Positions 24,530 through 34,103 of a stretch of 64,000 nucleotides of DNA are shown in pieces. Location: assembly GCF_030160235.1 (NCBI RefSeq), contig NZ_BSNY01000035.1, positions 1-64,000 of the forward strand. Reading direction: 5' to 3'. Every line of letters begins with the position of its first letter. Within the stretch, counting starts at the first letter, position 1. The notes beneath the pieces were generated by a model. It did not search any database, was not told the origin of the DNA, and was given only the letters and a program-made list of their open reading frames with translations. Position numbers and translations under genes: made by a program. The stretch comes from Mesorhizobium huakuii. GTDB taxonomy: Bacteria; Pseudomonadota; Alphaproteobacteria; Rhizobiales; Rhizobiaceae.

Positions 24530-27500
24530 CTACTGAAAATTACGGCCCTTGGGCATGACCTGTTCCGCTTCTTCCGACAGCATTGCAATATCCTGCCCGA
24601 TCGGCGCGTTGCGTGGCGTGGGTCGGCTGTCGCGATCCGTGGCTGGATGGGAGGCACCCGGCATTCCTGCCCCGCTGACCTTCTCCAGCAGCACGGTCAG
24701 CCAGGGCGTCAGATCCTCGATCTTTTCGGCGACGATATGGATGACGCCGGATTCCGACTGCAATTTCCCGGTCACCTTGACGAAGCGCGCGCCCATGACG
24801 ATGGGCCGGAAGCGGGTAAAAGTCCGCTCCCAGAAGATGACGTTGGCGACCGCCTTGTCGTCTTCCAGCGTCAGGAAGATCGCATTGCCCTTGCCGGGGC
24901 GTTGGCGCACCAGCACGAGGCCGGCGACGGAAACGCGCCTGCCGTCGCGCTGGGATGGCAGGTTGGCATTGGGCGTGACGCCGGCGCGGTCGAGCCGCTC
25001 GCGCAGGAAGGCGACGGGATGGGCCTTCAGCGACAGGCCGAGCGAGCGATAGTCGTGGATGACATGCTCGCCGAGCGGCATTTTCGGCAGCTTCGTCTCC
25101 GGCTCCAGCTCGCGCAGGCGCAGCGCCGGCTGGTCGAACAGCGGCAGCTTTTCGGCCGCACTCCTGGCGCCCAGCGCGCGCACTTCCCAAAGCGCGGCAC
25201 GGCGGTCGAGGCCGATCGAACGAAAGGCATCGGCCTGCGCCAGCCTCTCGATCTCGTCGACATCGAGGCCGGAGCGCAGCCAGACGTCACGGACGGTTTC
25301 GTAGCCTGAACCGCGTCGCGAGACGAATTGCTCCATGCGTTCCTTGGAAAGTCCCTTGATCTGCCGAAAGCCGAGCCGCACGGCATGGTTTGTCTCGATG
25401 ACACCACGCATATCGGCATGGCGCGGCAGGATGCGGGCCGGATCGAACGGCGTTTTTTCCAGGGTGCAGTCCCAGACGGAGAAGTTGACGTCGACCTCGC
25501 GGATGTCGACGCCATGGTCGCGCGCGTCGCGCACCAGTTGCGCCGGCTGGTAGAACCCCATCGGCTGCGAATTCAGGATCGCGGCGCAGAATACGTCGGG
25601 ATAGAAGGTCTTGAACCAGCAGGAGGCATAGACGAGCAAGGCGAAGGAGGCGGCGTGGCTTTCGGGAAAGCCATATTCGCCAAAACCCTCGATCTGCTTG
25701 AAGCAGCGCTCGGCGAAGTCCTTGGTGTAGCCCTTGCCGACCATGCCATTGATCATTCGGTCGCGGTAATTGCCGATGGTGCCGGTGCGCTTGAAGGTGG
25801 CCATGGCGCGGCGCAGTTCGTCGGCCTCGCCCGGCCTGAAGCCGCCGGCGACGATGGCGATCTTCATCGCCTGTTCCTGGAACAGCGGCACGCCGAGCGT
25901 CTTGCTGAGAATCGCCTCGAGCTCCGGCTTCTGATATTCGGGTTTTTCCTTGCCTTGCCGGCGGCGCAGATAGGGATGCACCATATCGCCCTGGATCGGG
26001 CCTGGCCGCACGATCGCCACTTCGATGACAAGGTCATAGAAATCCTTTGGCTTGAGCCTTGGCAGCATCGACATCTGGGCGCGCGATTCGATCTGGAAGA
26101 CGCCGAGCGTGTCGGCGCGGCCGATCATGTCGTAGACGCGCTTGTCTTCCGGCGGCAAGGTGGCGAGCACATAGGGTTGGCCATAGGGATCCCGGGCTTC
26201 TGGATAGTGGTCCGTAAGCAAGGTGAAGGCGCGCTGCAGGCAGGTCAGCATGCCGAGCGCCAGCACATCGACTTTCAGGATCTTCACCGCGTCGAGATCG
26301 TCCTTGTCCCATTCGACCATCTTGCGCTCGTCCATCGCCGTCTTGACGATGGGGACGATCTCGTCGAGCCGGTCCCTGGTGATGACGAAGCCGCCGACAT
26401 GCTGGGAGAGGTGGCGGGGAAAGCCCATGATCTCATTGGCCCGTTCCATCACATGGCGCGATGTCGGGTCGCTCCGGTCGAGGCCGCCGGCGCGGGCTTC
26501 CTTCTCGCCGAGTTCGGAGGTCGACCAGCCCCAGATCGAGCCGGACAGGGATGCCCGGACATCCTCCGACAGGCCCATCGCCTTCGACACTTCGCGCAGC
26601 GCCGAGCGGCCGCGATAGCTGATGACGGCGGCGGCGAGCGCGGTGCGCTTGGAGCTGTATTTCTCGTAGATGTACTGGATGACGGTCTCGCGCTTCTCAT
26701 GCTCGAAATCGACATCGATGTCGGGCGGCTCGTTCCTCTCCTCGGAAATGAAGCGCTCGAACAGCGTGTCGATCCGGTCCGGCCCGACTTCGGTGATGCC
26801 GATGCAGAAGCAGACGATCGAATTGGCGGCCGAGCCACGCCCCTGGCAGAGAATGTCCTGGCTGCGGGCGTATTTGACGATGTCGTAAACCGTCAGGAAA
26901 TAGCGGGCGTAGTTGAGGCGTTCGATCAGGGCGAGCTCTTCCTCGATGCGCTTGATCACCGAGTGAGGCACGCCCGAGGGATAGCGCCTGGCCGCCCCCT
27001 CCCGCGCCAGCCTTTCCAGCTCTGCCTGCGGCCCGAGGCCGGATTCCGTCGGCTCGTCGGGGTAATTGTACTGGAGGTCGCTGAGCGAGAAACTCAGTTC
27101 CTCGGCGAAGCGCAGGGTCTCGGCCAGCGCCTGCGGATGCCTGCGGAACAGGCGGGCCATCTCCAGTGGCGGCTTCAAATGGCGCTCGGCATTGGCGCTG
27201 AGTTCCAGCCCGACCTCGGCGACGGGCGTGTTGAGGCGGATCGCGGTCAGCACGTCCTGCAGCGGGCGGCGTTCGGCGGTGTGGTAGAGGACATCGTTGG
27301 TCGCCATCAGCGGGATGCCGGTAACCTGGGCCAACGCGGCCGCCTGCTCGATGCGGAAACGGTCATTGCCCGCATAACAGGGCGAGACACCAAGCCGCAG
27401 GGCCTTGCCGAAGCGGTCCTTGAGCTGGCCAAGCAGTGCAATATCGTCTTCAGCGCCCGCCGCCAGATCGGGCAGGACCGCCAGCGACATCAGATCCCCC

Positions 27501-27868
27501 CATTCGAGCAGATCGCCGCGCCGGAGAAGGGTGGCGCCCTTCTCGGTCTCGTCGCGCAGATTGGCCTGCGTGAGCATGCGGCACAGATGCCCCCAGCCCG
27601 CGCGGTTCCTGGGATAGGCGAGAGTGTCCGGCGTGCCGTCGCCAAAAACCAGCCGGCAGCCGGGATGATAGGCAAGCTTTTCGACCTTCGCCTGCTGCCA
27701 GGCGCGCACCACGCCGGCCACCGTGTTGCGGTCGGCAAGGCCGATCGCCGAGAAGCCGAGCTGCTTGGCCGCGACCACCAGCTCTTCCGGCTTGGAAGCA
27801 CCGCGCAGGAAGGAGAAATTCGACTGGATGCCGAACTCTGCATAGGGAATGACGGTCAGCGCGTTCAT
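24530..27868 (-). CDS. dnaE2: Error-prone DNA polymerase DnaE2
   Basis: A 1,112-residue C-family polymerase that performs mutagenic translesion synthesis with ImuA and ImuB. An N-terminal PHP domain ([20 protein letters not shown]) precedes the polymerase core with catalytic Asp383, Asp385 and Asp387 in PDIDVDFEH. Then come [19 protein letters not shown], the tandem helix-hairpin-helix area and a C-terminal OB domain ([20 protein letters not shown]). The absence of a clamp-binding C-terminal tail like DnaE1 fits the DnaE2 group. ATG 27868 overlaps the imuB stop as ATGA, deciding the start against the longer frame from 28081. It is the last gene of the imuA-imuB-dnaE2 operon, which has a LexA box upstream of imuA. 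Confidence 0.97.
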   Translation of the reverse strand: MNALTVIPYAEFGIQSNFSFLRGASKPEELVVAAKQLGFSAIGLADRNTVAGVVRAWQQAKVEKLAYHPGCRLVFGDGTPDTLAYPRNRAGWGHLCRMLTQANLRDETEKGATLLRRGDLLEWGDLMSLAVLPDLAAGAEDDIALLGQLKDRFGKALRLGVSPCYAGNDRFRIEQAAALAQVTGIPLMATNDVLYHTAERRPLQDVLTAIRLNTPVAEVGLELSANAERHLKPPLEMARLFRRHPQALAETLRFAEELSFSLSDLQYNYPDEPTESGLGPQAELERLAREGAARRYPSGVPHSVIKRIEEELALIERLNYARYFLTVYDIVKYARSQDILCQGRGSAANSIVCFCIGITEVGPDRIDTLFERFISEERNEPPDIDVDFEHEKRETVIQYIYEKYSSKRTALAAAVISYRGRSALREVSKAMGLSEDVRASLSGSIWGWSTSELGEKEARAGGLDRSDPTSRHVMERANEIMGFPRHLSQHVGGFVITRDRLDEIVPIVKTAMDERKMVEWDKDDLDAVKILKVDVLALGMLTCLQRAFTLLTDHYPEARDPYGQPYVLATLPPEDKRVYDMIGRADTLGVFQIESRAQMSMLPRLKPKDFYDLVIEVAIVRPGPIQGDMVHPYLRRRQGKEKPEYQKPELEAILSKTLGVPLFQEQAMKIAIVAGGFRPGEADELRRAMATFKRTGTIGNYRDRMINGMVGKGYTKDFAERCFKQIEGFGEYGFPESHAASFALLVYASCWFKTFYPDVFCAAILNSQPMGFYQPAQLVRDARDHGVDIREVDVNFSVWDCTLEKTPFDPARILPRHADMRGVIETNHAVRLGFRQIKGLSKERMEQFVSRRGSGYETVRDVWLRSGLDVDEIERLAQADAFRSIGLDRRAALWEVRALGARSAAEKLPLFDQPALRLRELEPETKLPKMPLGEHVIHDYRSLGLSLKAHPVAFLRERLDRAGVTPNANLPSQRDGRRVSVAGLVLVRQRPGKGNAIFLTLEDDKAVANVIFWERTFTRFRPIVMGARFVKVTGKLQSESGVIHIVAEKIEDLTPWLTVLLEKVSGAGMPGASHPATDRDSRPTPRNAPIGQDIAMLSEEAEQVMPKGRNFQ

Positions 27869-29502
27869 GCGAAGACCCCGTGCATGAACCAGCGCGGCGC
27901 GGCTTGCGAGCCGCCGTAAAGCCCTTGCCGGTAGAGCCAGTAGCGGCGGCCTTCGGCATCCTCGATGCGGAAATAGTCGCGTGTCGATGCCGCCGCGTCG
28001 TCGGGTGCCTCGCGCCACCATTCGGCGGCGATGCGTTCGGGACCCTCGGCGCGGGTGACACGGTAGAGCGCGCGTCGCCAACGGAAATTGAGCGGCGGTC
28101 CCTCCGGCATTTCGGTGGCCGGCACGTCGATGGGCTCGGGGGCGCGGAACAGCCGGATCGGCCGTTCCGGCGGAAAGATGGTTTTGGGCGCCTGCATCTT
28201 TTCCGGTCTTTTCGGCGGCGTGGTCCGGCGCGGCGCCTCGCTGAAGGGGACGATGGCGACGGCGCGCTCCGGCAGATGGCTTTCCACCGCGACCGGCTGC
28301 AGCACGGCGCCCTCGCCGAGCCGGGCGCGGATGCGGTCGGCGAACAGCGCGATGTCGGCGCCGTCATCGGTCACCTCGCCCGTCAGATCGGCCTGCGCCA
28401 TGTCGAAGGCGGCCGCCGCCAGCACCGAAAGCCGCACCAGGTCGAAGCCGTAACCGGCATCGATGTCCTGATCGAGGGCGGCCAGCCTTTCATGGAACAG
28501 CTTCTGGATCAGCTGGGGATCGCGCATCGGCCGCGAGGTGCCGAGCGCGATGCGGCTGACGGCGCCGTCGACACGAAAGAGCAGCAGCGCCAGCGTCCGG
28601 GCGCCCTCGCCGCGGCGTTCGAGATCGCTCTTCAAGGTCGTTGCCAGCAGGCCGACCAGGCGTTCGATGTCCTCGGTCAGGGTGACGGGTTCGGCGAGAT
28701 GGCGTTCGACCGAAAGCGGCGCCACGGGAAGGCGCGGCGAGACCGCCTCGTCGAGACGGCCAAGCGCCTGGTCGAGGCGCAGCAGCAAGGTTGCGCCGAA
28801 GCGGCGGGCAAGCGGCGCGCGCGGCGCCGCCATGACGGCGCCCGCCGTGCGCAGGCCGACACTTTCCAGGCTGGCGCGGGTTTCCGGCGCTATGCGCAGT
28901 GCGGCGAGCGGCAGAGGCGCGAGCAGCGCTTCCTCCTCGCCTGAAACAACGATGCGGTCGCCGCAAAAGCGGGCCGCCGCCCAGGCCGCGCCCGGCGTCG
29001 GGGCAAGGCCGGCGCGGACATCGAACCCTTGCTGCAGGAAGCGCCACAGGATGTCGTCCAGCATGGCGCGTTCGCCGCCGAACAGATGGGTGCAGCCGGT
29101 GACGTCGAGAAACAGGCCGTCCGCCCCGTCCAGCGCCACCAGCGGGGTGTAGCGGTCGCACCAGTCGGCAAGGCCTTCGAGCAGGCGCCGGTCCGCCTCC
29201 GGATCGGCCTCGACAATGTCGATCGAGGGATGCATGGCGCGCGCGTCGGCAATGCCCATGTCGCGCTTCAGGTGCAGCGCCTCAGCCCGCTCGTCGAGGG
29301 CTGAGATGCGCTGGGCGTTGCCCTGGCGGTGGCTGATCACCAGTGGCGGATGAGATGGCGTCGGATGATCTTGGGGCCGGGAACGCCAGGACCGCCCCAG
29401 ACGCTGCCGCAGGATCCTTTCGGCCGCCAGATAGGGAAACCACAGGGACAGGATTCTTTGCCCGTCTCTCTTCGCCCCTTCTTTCGTCGAATACGCGTTC
29501 AT
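27865..29502 (-). CDS. imuB: ImuB, Y-family polymerase-like mutagenesis protein
   Basis: A 545-residue Y-family polymerase relative. ImuB is catalytically dead and works as a hub linking the beta clamp, ImuA and DnaE2. Consistent with that, the first catalytic motif is degenerate: [19 protein letters not shown] lacks the usual acidic residue. The palm motif region reads [20 protein letters not shown], and the little-finger and extended C-terminal regions follow. ATG 29502 has GGAGTGG upstream and gives [20 protein letters not shown]. Its first 221 bases overlap the end of imuA in another frame. The stop overlaps the dnaE2 start (ATGA). Confidence 0.93.
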   Translation of the reverse strand: MNAYSTKEGAKRDGQRILSLWFPYLAAERILRQRLGRSWRSRPQDHPTPSHPPLVISHRQGNAQRISALDERAEALHLKRDMGIADARAMHPSIDIVEADPEADRRLLEGLADWCDRYTPLVALDGADGLFLDVTGCTHLFGGERAMLDDILWRFLQQGFDVRAGLAPTPGAAWAAARFCGDRIVVSGEEEALLAPLPLAALRIAPETRASLESVGLRTAGAVMAAPRAPLARRFGATLLLRLDQALGRLDEAVSPRLPVAPLSVERHLAEPVTLTEDIERLVGLLATTLKSDLERRGEGARTLALLLFRVDGAVSRIALGTSRPMRDPQLIQKLFHERLAALDQDIDAGYGFDLVRLSVLAAAAFDMAQADLTGEVTDDGADIALFADRIRARLGEGAVLQPVAVESHLPERAVAIVPFSEAPRRTTPPKRPEKMQAPKTIFPPERPIRLFRAPEPIDVPATEMPEGPPLNFRWRRALYRVTRAEGPERIAAEWWREAPDDAAASTRDYFRIEDAEGRRYWLYRQGLYGGSQAAPRWFMHGVFA

Positions 29503-30307
29503 CGGGGTTCCACTCCAGTGTGAATTGTCCAGGCAGGGCCGTGCGGCTCTTGCCGATGCTGATGGTGAAGGTCGGGCGGCCGATCGATCCGGCGAGCGGT
29601 CCGGCGACGGTTTCGCGCGGCACGGCCGGCGCCGGCGAGACGATGAGGCGGACAGGCGCCGCCGTCGGTTCGGGTTCGGCCGCCTGCCGCAGCAGGAATA
29701 CGGGGCGGCCCGCACTTTGCGCCCGCGCATGCAGCCGTCGCGTCGCGGTCAGGTCGAGCCGTTGCGGATTGCCGCGGATTTCGAGGATGACGGCGGCGAG
29801 CGCCGTCATCCGCGCGGCTTCCTCGGCGACCCACAGCGCATCGACGAGCTTCGGCGCCTCGGAAAACAGCAATTGTCTCGGTTCGATGCCGAAGGAGACC
29901 TGCAGTCCCCTGGCATAGGGAAAGCCCGCCTCGCGGAAGATTTCCGTGGTGCCGATCCACAACACCGGCAGCCCTTGCGCCTGCTTGAGGATCAGGCTGG
30001 TGAGCGACAAGGCAAAGCCGGCGACGGCTCCGGCATCGCGGGTTTCCAGGCCATGGATTTCGCTGAGCGCCGCTTTCGGCAGCCCACCGCTCAGGGCGGC
30101 ATCGAGGGGTTCGACGCCGATCGGCAGGAAGGCGTCCGGCAAGGCCGCGGCAAGACCGCGCCGCACGATCGTGAGATCGGCATCGGCGTCGGCATCAAGC
30201 GGCGCCCCAACCGGCGCCTGCAGGCGCTCGGGCAGCGTTCCCTCGATCTTCGCGATCTGGCGGCGCAGGGCAAAAACAGTCTCCCGCGCCACGGCTGATA
30301 TCGCCAT
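29282..30307 (-). CDS. imuA: ImuA, SOS mutagenesis protein
   Basis: A 341-residue RecA/SulA-like protein, first gene of the LexA-controlled imuA-imuB-dnaE2 operon. The family core is visible: RRQIAKIEGTLPER, PIGVEPLDAALSGGLPKAAL, EIHGLETRDAGAVAGFALSL, VLWIGTTEIFREAGFPYARG and [14 protein letters not shown]. After that point the protein runs about 70 residues further in a Pro/Ser/Ala-rich tail, and this part overlaps the start of imuB by 221 bases. The ATG at 30307 lies 24 bases from a GTTC-N7-GTTC box and has no strong ribosome binding site. The tail may be a by-product of the overlap rather than a folded domain. Confidence 0.9.
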   Translation of the reverse strand: MAISAVARETVFALRRQIAKIEGTLPERLQAPVGAPLDADADADLTIVRRGLAAALPDAFLPIGVEPLDAALSGGLPKAALSEIHGLETRDAGAVAGFALSLTSLILKQAQGLPVLWIGTTEIFREAGFPYARGLQVSFGIEPRQLLFSEAPKLVDALWVAEEAARMTALAAVILEIRGNPQRLDLTATRRLHARAQSAGRPVFLLRQAAEPEPTAAPVRLIVSPAPAVPRETVAGPLAGSIGRPTFTISIGKSRTALPGQFTLEWNPDERVFDERRGEERRAKNPVPVVSLSGGRKDPAAASGAVLAFPAPRSSDAISSATGDQPPPGQRPAHLSPRRAG

Positions 30308-30331
30308 GACGGTCAGTGTCCACTCACAATT

Positions 30332-30346
30332 GTTCCTGTTATGTTC
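30332..30346 (-). promoter_or_regulatory. LexA (SOS) box upstream of imuA
   Basis: The plus strand reads GTTCCTGTTATGTTC, exactly the alphaproteobacterial direct-repeat LexA site GTTC-N7-GTTC (GAAC-N7-GAAC on the imuA strand). It lies 24 bases before the imuA ATG, a position expected to overlap the promoter. DNA damage should therefore induce the operon. The divergent zincin gene starts 145 bases away and may or may not be affected. Confidence 0.92.
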
Positions 30347-30490
30347 TCTAGGATTCCAGAGCCGACCCGAAGAGTCAAGGAGAGTCATAAGGAATTTATT
30401 CCTGCAAACCCTGTGCGGTGTGGGCGTATCGGCCGCATCGTTTGCCTCGACCGGTGCGAAAGCCTATATGCCGGGATCAAAGGACAAAGC

Positions 30491-30913
30491 ATGGCCCGCA
30501 TCTACAAGACCCGCACCTGGCATGGCGAACTCGCGCCCTCGATGGAGGAGATGGAGTTCCTGGCGCTGGAGGCGTATGCCCATCTGCCGGAGGATTTTCG
30601 CAAGCTGACCGGCGAGATCGTCATCCAGATCGCCGAGTTCCCGACCGACGAGATCATGGACGATCTGTCGCTGGAGACGCCGTTCGACCTGCTCGGCCTG
30701 TTCGAGGGCCGCGGCATCGCCGAACGCTGGAACCCGCAGACCGGCGAAGGTCCGAACCGCATCACGCTCTACCGCCGTGCCATGCTCGACTACTGGGCCG
30801 AAAACGAGGAAACGCTGGGCGACATCGTCACCCATGTGCTGATCCACGAGATCGGCCATCATTTCGGCCTGTCGGATGATGACATGGAGAAGATCGAGGA
30901 AGCGGCTGAGTAG
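30491..30913 (+). CDS. Minimal zincin metallopeptidase-family protein
   Basis: A 140-residue member of the small zincin family (PF06262 type). The zinc motif is HEIGHHFGLSDDDM with His119, Glu120 and His123, followed by an acidic metzincin-like Asp cluster. Upstream lie FPTDEIMDDLSLETPFDLLG and PNRITLYRRAMLDYW, both typical. It should be a cytoplasmic zinc protein; peptidase activity has rarely been shown for the family. ATG 30491, preceded by AAGGACAAAGC, was preferred to the frame from 30341, whose extra N-terminus runs across the LexA-box region. The gene is divergent from imuA. Confidence 0.88.
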   Translation: MARIYKTRTWHGELAPSMEEMEFLALEAYAHLPEDFRKLTGEIVIQIAEFPTDEIMDDLSLETPFDLLGLFEGRGIAERWNPQTGEGPNRITLYRRAMLDYWAENEETLGDIVTHVLIHEIGHHFGLSDDDMEKIEEAAE

Positions 30914-30970
30914 GCTCAGAGACGCCGCCATTCCTCAGAGTTGATGACGAAGAGAGAAGGCAGCCGGCTC

Positions 30971-31177
30971 CTACCAGTCGCTGAGCTTGGTGTCCGGCCC
31001 ATATTCCTGGCCGTCGACATCCTTCACCACCGCCTGGCCGCAACGCATGGTCTTGGCCTTCTTGTCGTAGGCGTAGGTCGGCGAGCCGAACAGGTGCCAG
31101 CCCTTGTTCAGCGCCGCCGTCACCTTGTGGCAAAAGCTGGCGTCGTCCGGGCCGGTCAGAAAGCGGTAGAGTTTCAT
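30971..31177 (-). CDS. DUF1737-family small protein
   Basis: A 68-residue protein: MKLYRFLTGPDDASFCHKVT, then ALNKGWHLFGSPTYAYD, CGQAVVKDV and YGPDTKLSDW. The YRFLTGPDD / GW.LFG pattern is the DUF1737 signature. The function is unknown. It lies 48 bases downstream of a CoA ester lyase gene on the same strand and converges with the zincin gene. Confidence 0.82.
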   Translation of the reverse strand: MKLYRFLTGPDDASFCHKVTAALNKGWHLFGSPTYAYDKKAKTMRCGQAVVKDVDGQEYGPDTKLSDW

Positions 31178-31225
31178 GTCTCAAGTCCTGTCGTAATTGC
31201 CATAGCCCGCGAGCATGGGGCTATA

Positions 31226-32116
31226 TCATGCGCCGATGGCGGCCGCCTTCGCCAGCAGTTTTTCGGCCTGCGCCAGATGCAGTCGTTCGACCATCTTGCC
31301 GTTCAGCGCGATCACGCCCTTGCCAGTATTCTCGGCACGGGAAAAGGCGTCCCTTATCAGGCGTGCCTCGGCAATCGCCTCCGGCGGGGGCGCGAAGGCG
31401 CGGTTCGCCGCGTCGATCTGGGCCGGATGGATCAGCGTCTTGCCGTCGAACCCCATGGCGGCGCCTTCCGCGCACTCACGGGCAAAGGCGTCGAGGTCGC
31501 GAAAATCATTGGCAACGCCATCGAGCATGTCGAGGCCGCCGGCGCGCGCGGCCAGCACCATCTGCATCAGCCATGGCACGAGGTAGCGCCGGTCCGGCGT
31601 CGCCAGCACGCCGGTGTCCTTGGCCAGGTCATTCGTTCCGGCAACGAAACAATCGAGCCGTGAGGCCGGATCGCGGCCCAGTTCGGCAATGGCGCCGATG
31701 TTGAGCAGCGCCTTGGGCGTCTCGATCATTGCCCAGAGTTTCACGCTGTCGGGAGCAAAATTGTCGTCGAGCACGTCGCCGACTTCGAGGATATCGCGCG
31801 GCGTGGCGACCTTGGACAACAGAATGCCGTCGGGCTCGACTTTCGCCACGGCCAACAGATCGTCGGCGCCCCATTCGCTGGCCAGCGCATTGACGCGCAC
31901 CACCATCTCGCAGCGGTGGCCGAGATTGTTGGCAGCCGGGCGGTTGGCGAAGATCGCGGGCAGCTTTTCGCGGGCGGCAATCTTGTCGGCCGGCGCGACG
32001 GCGTCCTCGAGGTCGATGATGACTGCATCGCAGGACAGAAGCGCGATCTTGGCCAGCGCCTTGTCGTTGGAGGCCGGGACGTAGAGGACGGAGCGGCGCG
32101 GGCGGTAGGATTCCAT
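31226..32116 (-). CDS. HpcH/HpaI-type CoA ester lyase (CitE-like)
   Basis: A 296-residue TIM-barrel lyase of the citrate lyase beta/malyl-CoA lyase group, cleaving a beta-hydroxyacyl-CoA or related ester with divalent metal. Visible landmarks are RRSVLYVPASNDKALAKI, CDAVIIDLEDAVAPADK (metal/CoA region), VVRVNALASEWGADDL, LWAMIETPKALLNI with the conserved Glu, AGTNDLAKD and FDGKTLIHPAQI. ATG 32116 begins MESYRPRRSVLY, right before the first barrel strand; the longer frame runs through a palindromic repeat. It probably forms a unit with the DUF1737 gene. The exact substrate is not determinable here. Confidence 0.88.
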   Translation of the reverse strand: MESYRPRRSVLYVPASNDKALAKIALLSCDAVIIDLEDAVAPADKIAAREKLPAIFANRPAANNLGHRCEMVVRVNALASEWGADDLLAVAKVEPDGILLSKVATPRDILEVGDVLDDNFAPDSVKLWAMIETPKALLNIGAIAELGRDPASRLDCFVAGTNDLAKDTGVLATPDRRYLVPWLMQMVLAARAGGLDMLDGVANDFRDLDAFARECAEGAAMGFDGKTLIHPAQIDAANRAFAPPPEAIAEARLIRDAFSRAENTGKGVIALNGKMVERLHLAQAEKLLAKAAAIGA

Positions 32117-32552
32117 TGGTGATCTATGCCGCCTGTGGGTGATCGAGGCAAGCCGGGGCAGGATGTACGCCCACCCTCCCCCTTGTGGGGGGGTCGCTGC
32201 GAAGCAGCGGGGTGGGGGTCGGCGCCAGCACCCCCACCCGGACCTTCGGTCCGACCTCCCCATAAGGGGGAGGTAGAAGCGCGGCGCCCAGCCTCTGCAC
32301 GAAAACTGCACGGGCCTGCGGAAAAGCTCCTCGGATCCGCCCCGACGTCTCCCTGCCGGCCTGCCAAACAGGCGGCATGCACAAGCGAGCAAAACCCCGT
32401 TGGTCCGTGCCACAGCGCCTGCGCAGCGAAGGCTGGTGGCTGGTCGATCCGCCGCGCGCCAATCCCCAGGCGATCCTCATTCCCTTTGTCCGCAAGAGGC
32501 CGCCATGGCGACCGGACGCGATCAGGCCAGATGCCATCAGGAAGGTCAGCCC
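32117..32552. other. 436-bp intergenic region with a mosaic repeat
   Basis: Contains the family B repeat at 32172-32274. From about 32290 to 32552 I recognise no gene. One plus-strand frame reads naturally for about 40 codons just before 32550 (for example RSEGWWLVDPPRANPQAILI) but lacks a supported start and ends near the next gene. Promoter elements for the DUF4173 gene are expected here but none stands out. Confidence 0.5.
32172..32274. repeat. Dispersed mosaic hairpin repeat, family B copy 1
   Basis: Four hairpins in a row: CGCTGC-GAA-GCAGCG (32195-32209), GGGTGGGGGT (32210-32219) pairing with ACCCCCACCC (32230-32239), GGACC-TTC-GGTCC (32240-32252), and ACCTCCCC-ATAA-GGGGGAGGT (32254-32274). 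CCCTCCCCCTTGTGGGGGGG precedes them. A smaller relative is at 51042-51084. The nested arrangement is typical of rhizobial intergenic mosaic elements. Confidence 0.8.
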
Positions 32553-34100
32553 ATGACATCGTTTTTCACAGCGGCGCCAAGCTATTGCAGCCGCTTCGGT
32601 GTTGCCGTGCTGCTGGTCGTGCTGGCGGATTTCCTGTTCTACGGCCAGCCCGCCGGCGTCACGGTGTTCCTGTTCGCCATCCTGATCGCCGCGGCGGTCG
32701 TGGCCGTGCATCCCACGGCCTTCAGCGACATCAGGGTCTGGCTCAAGCCGGCCGCCCTGCTTGTCGCGCTGCTGCCGCTCGCCGAAAATGTCAGCCCTCT
32801 GTCCGTCTCGATCGCGCTCGCGGCGCTTGTCGTCTTCGCGCTTTCACTGAGCGGCCGGCTGCGGCACGGCCTGGCGCGCATTGCCGGCCAGATCGCGTTG
32901 TTCGGGCTCGCGGCGCCATTCCGCTTCATCAGCGATTTCATCCGCTGGCGCAAGACGGCGCGCCGCTTCGGCGGGCGACGCCTGCGGCTGGCGGCGATCG
33001 CCGTCTGGGTGATGCCGCTGACGCTGGGCGCCGTCTTCCTGTCGCTGTTCGGCGCCGCCAACCCGGTCATTGAATACTGGCTGTCGCTGATCGATCTTCT
33101 AAAACTGCTCGATCTGATCCAGCTGGCGCGGATTACCTTCTGGCTGTTCGTGCTCGCCGGCGTCTGGGCCTTCCTGCGGCCGCGCCTGCCGCGCTTTTCG
33201 CGGCGCGGCCCCCCGCCAAACCATCACCTTGCCGCTGCTCAACCGGCGATCAATCGGCAAAGCCACGTCGTCGAGGACATCGTGTTCGGCAAGGCAGCCA
33301 TCCTGCGCGCGCTGATCGTCTTCAACGTACTGTTCGCGCTGCAGACCGGGCTCGACGCCACCTATCTCTGGGGTGGTGTCGCCCTTCCCGACGGCTTGAG
33401 CTACGCCGCCTATGCGCATCGCGGCGCCTATCCCCTTATTGTCACCGCACTGCTTGCCGCGGGCTTCGTGCTGGCGGCGCTCAGGCCGGGGAGCGAGACC
33501 TCGGACGATCCCGTCATCCGCCGGCTGGTCTATGCCTGGGTGGCGCAGAACATCATGCTGGTCATCTCGTCGATCCTGCGGCTCGACCTCTATGTCGGCA
33601 TCTATGCGCTGACCTACTGGCGCATCGCCGCTTTCGTCTGGATGGGGCTGGTGGCGGCAGGCCTTGCGCTGATCATCGCCCGCATCGCGCTGCGAAAATC
33701 CAATGAATGGCTCTCCTCCGCCAATCTTCTGACGTTATCCCTGACGCTTTATGCCTGCTGTTTCATCAATTTCGCCGCGACGATCGCCAACTACAATGTC
33801 GACCACTCCCTCGAAATGACCGGCCAGGGCATTCCCCTCGACGCCTGGTATCTGCGCTCGCTCGGCCCGGGCGCGTTCCCGGCGCTCGACCGCTTTTTCG
33901 ATCATCAGGGCAAGACGGCTGACGCGGGCGCTGTCCGCGAACTTGCGAGACTGCGTGGCGTCGACGAAGGTTGGTACCGAACCGTCCAGGCAAACTGGCG
34001 GGCCTGGAGCTTTCGCGACTGGCGCCTGCTTGCCTATCTCGACAGCAAGGGGTCGCTCGTGCTTCCTCAGCCTTCGCAACCTTCCTTGCCGGGCCGCTGA
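32553..34100 (+). CDS. DUF4173-family multi-pass membrane protein
   Basis: A 515-residue inner-membrane protein with about ten or more hydrophobic helices (VAVLLVVLADFLFYG, VFLFAILIAAAVVAV, LIVFNVLFALQTGLDATYLW, LYVGIYALTYWRIAAFVWMG). LDATYLWGGVALPDGLSYAA and YAHRGAYPLIVTALLAAGFV fit the DUF4173 family, which has no assigned function. ATG 32553 has AGGAAGG 8 bases upstream and was chosen over upstream Mets. It ends 3 bases before a response regulator gene, so it is probably the first gene of an operon with that two-component system, much as creD is linked to creBC in enterics (analogy only). Confidence 0.82.
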   Translation: MTSFFTAAPSYCSRFGVAVLLVVLADFLFYGQPAGVTVFLFAILIAAAVVAVHPTAFSDIRVWLKPAALLVALLPLAENVSPLSVSIALAALVVFALSLSGRLRHGLARIAGQIALFGLAAPFRFISDFIRWRKTARRFGGRRLRLAAIAVWVMPLTLGAVFLSLFGAANPVIEYWLSLIDLLKLLDLIQLARITFWLFVLAGVWAFLRPRLPRFSRRGPPPNHHLAAAQPAINRQSHVVEDIVFGKAAILRALIVFNVLFALQTGLDATYLWGGVALPDGLSYAAYAHRGAYPLIVTALLAAGFVLAALRPGSETSDDPVIRRLVYAWVAQNIMLVISSILRLDLYVGIYALTYWRIAAFVWMGLVAAGLALIIARIALRKSNEWLSSANLLTLSLTLYACCFINFAATIANYNVDHSLEMTGQGIPLDAWYLRSLGPGAFPALDRFFDHQGKTADAGAVRELARLRGVDEGWYRTVQANWRAWSFRDWRLLAYLDSKGSLVLPQPSQPSLPGR

Positions 34101-34103
34101 CCG

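Noticed and set aside
25328-27919. 863-residue plus-strand frame opposite dnaE2
   Set aside because: It is a shadow of the dnaE2 coding sequence; composition is His/Gly/Ala/Asp-rich without recognisable domains, while DnaE2 motifs are unmistakable on the other strand.
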